From an uncultured Paracoccus sp. (GTDB lineage: Bacteria > Pseudomonadota > Alphaproteobacteria > Rhodobacterales > Rhodobacteraceae): DNA of 60,733 nucleotides. Numbering within the stretch: the stretch's first letter is position 1; each line of letters begins with the position of its first letter. Below, piece by piece: positions 8,724 to 17,900 of the stretch. Position numbers and translations under genes: made by a program. Under the pieces are notes generated by a model. It was not told the origin of the DNA. It did no database searches and saw only the letters and a list, made by a program, of their open reading frames with translations. Where the stretch lies: NCBI RefSeq assembly GCF_945915435.1, contig NZ_CAMEFG010000021.1, positions 1 to 60,733 on the forward strand, given 5' to 3'.

Positions 8724-9740
8724 ATGAAGCTGTGCATCATCGCCGACGACCTGACCGGCGCGCTGGACAGCGCCGCGCCTTTTGCCGGGCGCGAGCTGGC
8801 GGTTCAGGTCGCGCTGTCGCCCGAGGCGGTCGCGGCAATCGCGGCAAGCGGCGCGCAGGTGATGGCGGTCAGCACCCGCTCGCGCGACGGCACTGAGGAC
8901 GCGGCGCGCAAGGCGATGGCGCAGGTCGTGGCGGCGCTGCCCGCAGGCGTGCCGGTCCTGAAGAAGATCGACTCGCGGCTGAAAGGGCATGTCGCCGCCG
9001 AAATCGGAATGCTGGACCCGGCGCGGATGCTGGTCGCACCCGCCATTCCCGAATTCGGGCGGATCACGCAGGACGGCCATGTCCGGGGCCACGGCATCGC
9101 CCGGCCCATCCCCGTCGCCGAAGCCCTCGGGCCGCTGGCAGGCCGCGCCATCATCCCCGACGTGACCAGCCCCGCCGAGATGGCCGCCGCGCTGGACATG
9201 GCGGAACCGGGCGACCTGCTGGTCGGCGCGCGCGGCCTGGCCGAGGCGCTGGCGATCCGCATGACCGGACAACCCACCGCCACCCCGGTCGCGCCGCGCG
9301 CCGCGCGCAGCCTGCTGGTCGTCGGCTCTCGCGATCCGATCACGGTGGAACAGGCCCGGCGGGTGCAGGCCTCGGGTCTGGCCACGGTCCTGCCCGCCCC
9401 CCTAGGCGAGGCGGTGCCGGACGCCACGCCGCCGCATCTGCTGATACAAGTCGTGCCGGGACAGGCCACGCGGACCGGTGCGCAGGTGACTGATGCCCTG
9501 GCCCGCAGCATCCACCCCCGCCTGACCGCCGGCAGGCAGGCGCTGCTCCTGTCGGGCGGCGCCACCGCCGAGGCGGTGCTGGCGCATATGGGCATCGCCT
9601 CTCTGCGGCTTGCGGGCGAATGCCTGCCTGGGTTACCTGTGGCGCATATGGGCGAAATCAGCATCATCGCCAAATCGGGGGGCTTCGGGACGGCCGGCAC
9701 CCTCGTCACCTTGCTGGAGATGTTTCAGGGGCGGAACTGA
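8724..9740 (+). CDS. DUF1537 four-carbon acid sugar kinase family protein
   Basis: ATP-dependent kinase of the DUF1537 family (D-threonate/D-erythronate/L-threonate kinases), 338 aa. The N-terminal IADDLTGALDSAAPF motif and KKIDSRLKGHVAAEIG are the sugar-acid side. The C-terminal LLLSGGATAEAVLAHMG and AKSGGFGTAGTLV are the nucleotide side. It would make the 4-phosphate used by the PdxA2-like enzyme of this operon. At 338 residues it is shorter than the roughly 400-430 aa I expect for the family, with the shortening apparently in the middle; all end motifs are present. It follows the dehydrogenase by 13 nt and overlaps the regulator start (TGATG). Confidence 0.88.
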   Translation: MKLCIIADDLTGALDSAAPFAGRELAVQVALSPEAVAAIAASGAQVMAVSTRSRDGTEDAARKAMAQVVAALPAGVPVLKKIDSRLKGHVAAEIGMLDPARMLVAPAIPEFGRITQDGHVRGHGIARPIPVAEALGPLAGRAIIPDVTSPAEMAAALDMAEPGDLLVGARGLAEALAIRMTGQPTATPVAPRAARSLLVVGSRDPITVEQARRVQASGLATVLPAPLGEAVPDATPPHLLIQVVPGQATRTGAQVTDALARSIHPRLTAGRQALLLSGGATAEAVLAHMGIASLRLAGECLPGLPVAHMGEISIIAKSGGFGTAGTLVTLLEMFQGRN

Positions 9741-10489
9741 TGGCGGAACCGGAAAAGCGGGCGCGGAAATCCCTTGCCGAGATCGTGTTCGAGCGGATGG
9801 AGCGGGCGATCAAGTCGGGCTCTTACCGCCCCGACGAAAGGCTGCCGACCGAACATGACCTGGCCGCCGAGTTCGAGGTCTCGCGCCCCGTCGTCCGCGA
9901 TGCGCTGAAAAAACTGCGCGAGCGCGGGCTGATCTATTCGCGCCAGGGCGCGGGCAGTTTCGTGCGCACCATCGGGCTGAAGCAGCCGCTGGGTTTCGGG
10001 CCTCTGGAAAACGTCTCGGACCTGCTCAGCTGCTACGAATTCCGCCTGACGCTGGAACCCGCCGCCGCCGCCTGCGCCGCCGAGCGGCGCGACGATGCTG
10101 CGCTGGAACGGATCGCCGCCGCGCTGGACCTGATGCGCGACGCCACCAACCGCCAGAGCCACCGCGAGGACGCCGATTTCCAGTTCCACCTGGCCATCGC
10201 GATCGCATCGGAAAACACCTATTTCTCGATCGCGATGGAGGCGCTGAAGGACCATATCGCCGTCGGGATGCGCTTCCACGGCGCCTCGGTCAAGCGCGAG
10301 GCCAGCGGACTGGCGCGGGTCTTCGACGAGCATGCGGCGATCTTCGACGCCATCCGCACCGGCGACGCCCCCCGCGCCCGGACCCTGATGCGCGAACACC
10401 TGGAACATTCACGCGACCGGCTGTTCACGCGCCGCAAGCCGGTCCCTGCCTCGGGGGGCCCCTCGCTGGCCTTGCACGAACAATCCTGA
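9740..10489 (+). CDS. GntR-family regulator with FCD domain
   Basis: Likely local repressor of the acid-sugar locus, 249 aa. A winged-helix GntR domain occupies residues 10-75, with the recognition segment PTEHDLAAEFEVSRPVVRDA and wing RQGAGSFVR. A helical FCD ligand-binding domain follows (about 95-225), with DADFQFHLAIAIAS and the C-terminal TLMREHLEHSRDRLF supplying the usual metal-binding Asp/His residues. The ATG at 9740 shares a base with the kinase stop; an upstream ATG in the same frame is inside the kinase gene and was rejected. As the last gene of its operon it is probably autoregulated. The operator may be the TTGTCAA-like repeats at 4374-4511 (inference). Confidence 0.9.
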   Translation: MAEPEKRARKSLAEIVFERMERAIKSGSYRPDERLPTEHDLAAEFEVSRPVVRDALKKLRERGLIYSRQGAGSFVRTIGLKQPLGFGPLENVSDLLSCYEFRLTLEPAAAACAAERRDDAALERIAAALDLMRDATNRQSHREDADFQFHLAIAIASENTYFSIAMEALKDHIAVGMRFHGASVKREASGLARVFDEHAAIFDAIRTGDAPRARTLMREHLEHSRDRLFTRRKPVPASGGPSLALHEQS

Positions 10490-10734
10490 TCCGCCGGCCC
10501 GCCGCCTGAAAGCCCGGCGCCTCGCAGGCATATGCGCCCCCTGCCCCCATCACCGGCAGGCGATGCGCGGCCGCGGGCCGGAAAAGCCCGTAGCAAGGAC
10601 CAAGCCGCGTGCCGATCAGGCCAAGGGCGGTAACCGCGGGACCAGAACCGGCCATGCCCGCCAAGTCCCGGCCCGCGGCAGGCCGTCGTGGATGCAGGCC
10701 TCGGCGGCGGCGTTATGCAGGCGGGCGTGGCCTT

Positions 10735-11526
10735 TCAGGTCCGGGGGCGATCCAGAAGCGGCTCCAGCGCCGCCGCCACGCCAAGCGCGGTCAGCAGCGA
10801 GGTCTTGGGATTTTCCGGGGCGGGCGTATTGACGAAACGGAATTCGGCGGTGCCCGCCGCGCTCGTCACCTCGATCTCATGCGTGTTGCCGGTAGCGGCG
10901 GGATCGGCCAGCACGCGCACCGACACCCGGTCGGGACCAAGCGCCAGCGCCAGCGTCAGGCCCGCGTTCAGGTTGCGCGGATAAAGCCGGGCGGCATCGG
11001 CGGCGCTGCCCCGAAACAGCACATGCGGACCCGTCAGCGCGCCCGGATCGACGCCAAGCGCGGCCAGTTCCGCCGCCCATGCAGCGACGGGCTTGCGCGA
11101 GGTATAGCGCGCCCGCGCATCCGGCAGGGGCGCGACGGCGGCCAGGTAATCCAGCCCGCCAAGCGCACCGCCTTGCAGCACGATCCGCCCGCCCGTCCGC
11201 GCAGCCAGCGCGCGCATCTCGTCATGAAAACCGCAATCCGCCAGCGCACCGACCGAGGCGGGAATGACCGCCAGCCCCGCGGCCAGCAGTTCGGGCAGGT
11301 GGCGGCGCGCGGCCTCGGCCCCGGCGGCCTCGACGACCGCGGCGGGCCGCGCGGCGATCAGGGCCTGGACATCCGTCACCCGCGTCACGTCAGGCGGCAG
11401 TCCGGTCGTCGAATCCGGGCGCATCAGCACCGTCCAGCGCACCGCCCGTCCCCGCGCGGCCATATCCTTGTGCAGCGCGCGCGAGATCGCGCCGAAGCCG
11501 ATCAATCCGATGGATGGTATGCTCAT
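10735..11526 (-). CDS. L-aspartate dehydrogenase (NadX-like)
   Basis: NAD(P)-dependent amino-acid dehydrogenase of the AspDH family, 263 aa. It has an N-terminal Rossmann motif GLIGFGAISRALH, the family GGALGGLDYLAAV segment, PRNLNAGLTLALALG and the C-terminal NTPAPENPKTSLLTALG. The reaction is aspartate to iminoaspartate/oxaloacetate, feeding NAD synthesis or aspartate breakdown. The ATG at 11526 is chosen because GCAGGA lies upstream and the Rossmann fold begins four residues later; the longer open frame encodes no family sequence. It converges on the GntR gene across 245 bp in which I saw nothing convincing. It may be unrelated to the acid-sugar genes. Confidence 0.87.
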   Translation of the reverse strand: MSIPSIGLIGFGAISRALHKDMAARGRAVRWTVLMRPDSTTGLPPDVTRVTDVQALIAARPAAVVEAAGAEAARRHLPELLAAGLAVIPASVGALADCGFHDEMRALAARTGGRIVLQGGALGGLDYLAAVAPLPDARARYTSRKPVAAWAAELAALGVDPGALTGPHVLFRGSAADAARLYPRNLNAGLTLALALGPDRVSVRVLADPAATGNTHEIEVTSAAGTAEFRFVNTPAPENPKTSLLTALGVAAALEPLLDRPRT

Positions 11527-11906
11527 GGTTCGATCCTGCAAAGGTTTACGCTGGCCTGAAGTCTGCCCGCCTTGCGCCGGTGGCATTCGGTTTCCCGCAG
11601 GTTTTCGGGGCGCGCGCGGGCAACCGATCAGTCGGACCCGTTTCATATGCGCCTTGTCCTCGTTGAACATATGCCACGTGCCTCTCGATCACGGCGCAGC
11701 CATAGACGGCGCCTTTTCGTTGTCGGGATGGGTATTGTCGCGGACCTGGCTGCCGGGGGCAAGGCATCGCCTGCGATATCCGGGGGCTTGATTTGCCCGG
11801 CGCAGGAAAAATCGTCCGGGTTAACGGTTTATTAGACAATTGGCACACATAACGGCCCTGCTGCCTGCGATTCTGACGGGCGGCGGAATGTCATGGTGAG
11901 TTGTCG
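11527..11906. other. intergenic region, divergent aspartate dehydrogenase / giant surface gene
   Basis: 380 bp without a supportable gene. Weakly open frames here lack ribosome sites and family sequence. The right end turns AT-rich (11815-11855), as expected for the promoter of the giant repeat gene, and contains a CtrA-like site. No terminator or riboswitch was recognised. Confidence 0.6.
11821..11835 (+). promoter_or_regulatory. CtrA-like box (TTAA-N7-TTAG)
   Basis: TTAA, seven bases, TTAG, one mismatch from the alphaproteobacterial CtrA consensus TTAA-N7-TTAA. It lies about 72 bp before the giant gene start, in the AT-rich promoter segment. In Rhodobacterales CtrA controls motility and surface genes, so the position is reasonable, but a single degenerate site is weak evidence. 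Confidence 0.3.
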
Positions 11907-14900
11907 ATGCCCAAAGCCTTTGCCCGCCGGAACAGCCGGAAACCCTTGCAGTTCCTTGCCCGCCACGTCACCTTGCTTCTGCTTGGGCTGTTCATATGGG
12001 CGGCGGCGCCCCAGACCGCGGCGGCGCAGGCGGTAGATTGGGTCCTCAACGTCAGCGACACCGATTCGGACCCGACGCCTGCCGGGGGGCTGGTCGATTA
12101 CCGGATCACCGTCACGAATGACGGCTACAACCCCGCGCCCGCAACGATGCTTGATCTGGCCATCCCGGCGGGAACGGTGCTGGAAACGACCAGCGGCGCC
12201 GTTTCGGGCTGCGCGCCGCTGCCCGCAACGGGACCGGCGACGATAACCTGCCCGGTGCCCGCGCTGGAATCCGGCGCCAGCGTGGCCCTGACCGCCCATG
12301 TGCGGACCGCGGCGCAGGGGACGATCGGCTTCACCGCCTCGGTTCCGACCAGCGCGGGCGGGGTTTCCGACAGCCAGCCCGGCAACAACTCGGTTACCGA
12401 GAACACCAGCATCACGGCTGGCGCCGACATCTCGCTCACGCTCAGCGGGCCGGACAGCGCCATGTCGGGGCAGACCGTCACCTACGGCCTTGCCGCGACG
12501 AACAACGGTCCCGATCCAGCCAGAAACCTGGTGCTGGACTTTCCCGTCCCCTCGGGCCTTGCGGGCATCACCGCCCCGGCGGGCTGCACGCTGGCGGGCG
12601 GCGCCTATCGCTGCACCATCGCCGGGCCGGTCGCGGTCGGCGCGACGGTGACGCGCGAATTCCAGGCGCAGATCGTGGCGGCCTCGGGTTCGACCATCAC
12701 CCCGGCAGCCAGCATCGGCGGCGGCACCCCTGCGGACCCGATCCCGGACAACAACGGCGTCTCGCGAAACACCCAGGTCGAGGCGGGCAGCGACCTGGCC
12801 ATCGCCAAGTCGCGTGCGCCCGGCGGCACCATCCTGGTCGGCGATCAGGTCACCTTCACGCTGACGCCGCGCTATTCCGGCGACAGCCCGCAGGGCATCA
12901 CCGTCACCGATACGCTTCCGGCGAATTACAGCATCGTTTCGACCGACGCGCCGGGCTGGATCGTGGGCACGGCGGGGCAGACGGTGACGGCGACGCGACC
13001 CTCGGGCAGCGGGGCGGGGGCGAATGTGCCGCTTGGCCCGATCACCATCGTCGCACGGGCGGATGCGGCAGGCAGCGTCAGCAACACCGCGCAAATTGCC
13101 GCAACCGCGCCGGACGACCCCAATCCCGCGAACAACACCGCCAGCGACGGCGGCGTGACCATCCAGGCGCCCCAGGTCGATCTGCGCGCGAACCCGATAG
13201 CCGGCCCCTGGCCCAGACTTTACGTCGTGGGTCAGAGCTACGAGTTCGGGCTCAGCGGCAGCAATGTCGGCAATGCGCCCTTTGTCGGCACCTTCCGCAT
13301 GACCAGCCCCCTGCCCGCAGGAATGACGGTGACGGCGCTGGATCTGAACGGCTGGACCTGTTCGCCCGGCCTGCCCCTGGCGGGGCCTGCCGATCTGATC
13401 TGCGAAAGGGAATATACCGCCGCCGCGCCCCTGGCACCGGGCGCGGAAACACCTGTGTTGAAGCCGATGATAAATATTACGGCGCCGGGACCGATGCCCG
13501 TCGGCTTGACGGTCGGCTCGCCCGATCTGCCAGATGAGCCGAACATGGCCAATAACACCATCACCTCGGGCGGCACCGCCGCGACGCCGGCCAACAGCGC
13601 CAACCTGCGAGTGATCAAGACCGCGGACCCGGCGACGGTCGCGTCCGGCGATCAGCTTGCGTTCCTTATCGAGATCGTCAACGACGGCCCGTCCGAGGCG
13701 AGTTCGGTCACCGTCACGGATGAGCTGACCGGCCTGATCAACAACGGCACGGGATCGAACAACGGCTTTGTGAGCCTCACGCCGATGCAGGGCAACGCGT
13801 CCGGCCTGTCCTGCACGACGGCAGCCAGCGGATCGAATGGACGCCGCCTCAGCTGCACCATCGACAGCCTGCCGGTCTGCACGGCGGGCGCCTATAACGA
13901 CTGTCCGCGCATCGGCGTCATCGTCCGGCCCGGCGGCAATGCCGGCGCGCGCACCAATACCGCGACCGCCATCTCGGCGGACACGCCCGATCCGGCGCTT
14001 TCCAACAACTCGGGCAGCGCGAACTATAACGTCACCGCGCGGGCGGATGTGACCATCGGCAAGCTCGCCAACCCCGCGACGCCCGCCGTCGGCCAGCCCT
14101 TCGATTATGTGATCACGGCGCGCAACCTGAACCACGGGATGTCACAGGCCCAGAACGTGACCGTCACCGATACGCTGCCCGCCGGGATGACCTTCATCTC
14201 GGCCATGCCCAGCAACGGAAGCTGCTCGGTCACGCCCGTGCCGAACTCGACCACCGGACCCGGCAACGATACGGTGACCTGCAACCTGGGCACGATCAAC
14301 GTCAACGCTCAGCGGACGGTGACGATCAGTATGCGCCCCGACCTGGGATTGCAGGGCACGGCGGTGACCAACCTTGTCACCGTCTCGACCACGACGCCGG
14401 AAACCGACACGACCAACAACAGTTTTTCGCTGAATACTAATATCGCCGATCCGCAGGTGAACTTGCTGGTGAATAAAACGGACAGCGTCGATCCGCTGCC
14501 CGTCGGCGACAATACGGTCTATCGCATCACGGTGACCAATTCCGGCCCCTCGGTCGCCACGGACGTGGTGGTGACCGACGAGATGCCGGCGGCGCATATC
14601 GCCTATCTCAGCCATACCGTGCCCGGCGACGGCACCTGCTCCACCTTGCCCACGGCGGGGACGCCGGGCGGGCAGTTGGCCTGCAACTTCCCCTTGCTGG
14701 AGGTGGGTGACAGCCGGGTGATCGAAATCACGGCCCAGGGGCTGGCAAAAGGCGTGCCGGTGAACCGGGTCGAGGTCGCATCCGAAGAAACCCGCCAGGG
14801 TTTTGAACCGAACCTTGCCGATAACGTGGCGACCCAGCCGACCACCCTGCGCACCCGCGCGGATGTCGAGGTGACGTCGAAGACATCGAACCCCACCACG

Positions 14901-17900
14901 GTCAACCTGCGGGAAACATTCGATTTCATCATCGACCTGCGCAATATCAGCGAGGTTGGCCTGGACGAGGCCGATGACGTCACCGTCACCGACACCCTTC
15001 CCGCCGGGATCGAGTTGAGCGGTGCGCCGACCGTGACCGTCCTCAGCGGCTCGGCCAGTTCCCAAAGCTGTACGGGCACCCCCGGCGAGACCGGCTTTAC
15101 CTGCAGCCTGGGCACGCTGAGCAGCGGCGCAGAGATCCGCATCACGGCGCCCTCGCGGGTGGTTTCCGTCCAAACCACCGGGCAGGTCTTTACCAATACC
15201 GCCGAAATCACCACCTCGTCCTTCGAGGCGAACACGACGAACAACAGCAACTCGGGCACCGTCACGGTCAACGCCAGTTCGCTGGGGGGCCGCGTGTTTC
15301 GCGATTTCGACAACAACGCCGCAATGAACGGCGGCGATACGGCGATCGGCGGATTGGACGTGACGCTGTCCGGCACGGCCTTCGACGGCACCCCGGTTAC
15401 CCGGACGATCCAGACCGCGCCCGATGGCAGCTATGATTTCACGGGTATTCCCGCCGGAACCTACAGCATTACCCACGCCGCGATCAGCGAGACCGATCTG
15501 CAAGACGGGATCACCACGGCGGGCAGTGCAGGCGGCAACCCGACAACGGGAACGATCGACGATATCGCGCTGCCTGCGGCGACGCCTGCAACCGGCTATC
15601 TGTTTCCAAAGGTGCCGCAGGCCCGGATCGGGATCGCGAAATCCCTGGACGGCGGGCCGGTGGTCAATGCCGACGGCAGCTTTACCACAGGCTTCAACCT
15701 GATCGTGCAGAACCCTTCGCTTGAACCGCTGGAGGATATCCGGATCACCGATCCGCTAAGCGGCGCCGCGCCGTTCTTCGGCAGCTTCGCGGCGCTTGCC
15801 GACCCGACGGCCGAGCCACTGGCACCCGGCAGCTACACCATCGTTTCAGCCCCTTCGGGAAGTTGCGGCGGAGCGAATGGCGGCTTCAACGGTGCATCGG
15901 ACGATACGGTTGCCAGCGGCTTCACCCTTGCCGCAGGCGCATGGTGCGAGGTCGGTTTCCAGATCCGCGTGCGCACGGATGGGCCGCTTCCTGCCGCCCA
16001 GGCCTCTGGCGGAAACTTTGAAAATATCGCGCAGGTCGAAGGCACGGGCGAATTCTCCGGCCAGACCCGGGCGAACAACCCAAGCCTGACCGACAGGTCC
16101 AACGATGGCACGACGATCCAGTGGGGTGTCAGCTCTCCGACCCCGCTCGCGCCGGTTTTTACCCCGTCGATCACGCTGGTGAAATCAGCCGATTCTTCGG
16201 ATCTTTCCAGCCCGCCGGCGGCAGGGGACCGGATCACCTATAACCTGGCGGTCACCAACACCGGCAATGTCACGCTGACCAATATCGCCGTGGCCGACCC
16301 GATGCTGGCCGCGATACCCGGCAGTCCCGTGGCCATGCTGGCGCCGGGTGAATCGCAAGTGCTGACGGCGGTCTACGAGTTGACGCAGGCCGATCTGGAC
16401 GCCGGACATGTCGAGAATACCGCCACGGTCGAGGGCGAGGCCCCGGATGGCACAACGGTGACGGATATTTCCGGCACCGACGCGGCCAACGACGATCCGA
16501 CCATCGTGGCGCTGACCGACACCCCCGGCATCGCATTGGTCAAGACAGCGGACACCTCGGGAATTTCCGTGCCGGCATTAGCTGGCGATCGGGTTACCTA
16601 TAACCTGACGGTTACCAATACCGGCAATGTCACACTGACCGATATCGCCGTGGCCGATCCGATGCTGGGCGCAATACCCGGCAGCCCCGTGGCCATGCTG
16701 GCACCGGGCGAATCGCAGGTGCTGGTGGCGGTTTACGAGTTGACGCAAGCCGATCTGGACGCTGGAGGCATCGAGAACACCGCCACCGCCGAAGGTCAGG
16801 CCCCGGATGGCGGAACGGTGACGGATATTTCCGGCACCGACACCACCAACGACAATCCGACCGTCACGGATCTGACCACCGCGCCTGCGATTGCGCTGCT
16901 CAAGGCGGCGGATGCCAGCGGTGTCTCGGTCCCCGCGACCATCGGCGACGAGATCACCTATGCCTTTACCGTGACCAACACCGGCAATGTCACGCTGACC
17001 GATATCGCCGTGACCGACCCGGTGCTGGCGGCGATACCCGGCAGTCCCGTGGCCGCACTGGCACCGGGTGAATCGCAGGTGTTGACGGCGGTCTACGAAC
17101 TGACGCAGACCGACATCGATAGGGGCGAGGTCGAGAATACCGCAACCACCCAGGGCGAGGCCCCGGACGGCACCATCGTCGAGGACATATCGGGCACCGA
17201 TATGACCAACGATGACCCGACCCTGACGCCTCTGGTCTCGCAACCCGCGATTGCGCTGGTCAAGGCAGCGGATGCCAGCGGCGTCTCGGTCCCCGTGGCC
17301 ATCGGCGACGAGATCACCTTTGCCTTTACCGTGACCAACACCGGCAATGTCACGCTGACCGATATCGCCGTGGCCGACCCGATGCTGGGCGCGATACCCG
17401 GCAGTCCCGTGGCCGCATTGGCACCGGGTGAATCGCAAGTGCTGACGGCGGTCTATGAACTGACGCAGGCCGATATCGACGCCGGACAAGTCGAGAATAC
17501 CGCGACCGCCCAGGGCCGCGCAGCCGATGGCCGGATGGTGGACGATACCTCTGGCACCGATACCACCAATGACGATCCGACTGTGGTGGCGCTGACCGCA
17601 AACCCCTCCATCGCCTTGGTGAAGGTGGCGGATACCGGCGGCATTTCGTCGCCCGCCGCCGTCGGGGATGAAATCGGCTACCGTTTCACCGTCACCAACA
17701 CGGGCAACGTGACATTGCACGATATCACGCTGGTCGACACGCTGGAGGGCGTGAACCTGACCGGCGGCCCCGTCGCCACGCTGGTGCCGGGCGCGGTCGA
17801 CGAGACCACCTTTGCGGCAACCTACGAGCTGACGCAGGCCGATATCGACGCGGGCGAAGTCAGAAACAGCGCCTCGGTGATCGGCACCCCCCGGATGGGC

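Noticed and set aside
11832..14135. 767-codon minus-strand open frame under the giant surface gene
   Set aside because: Arg/Gly/Ala-rich antisense shadow of the repeat protein, with no ribosome site and no recognisable domain.
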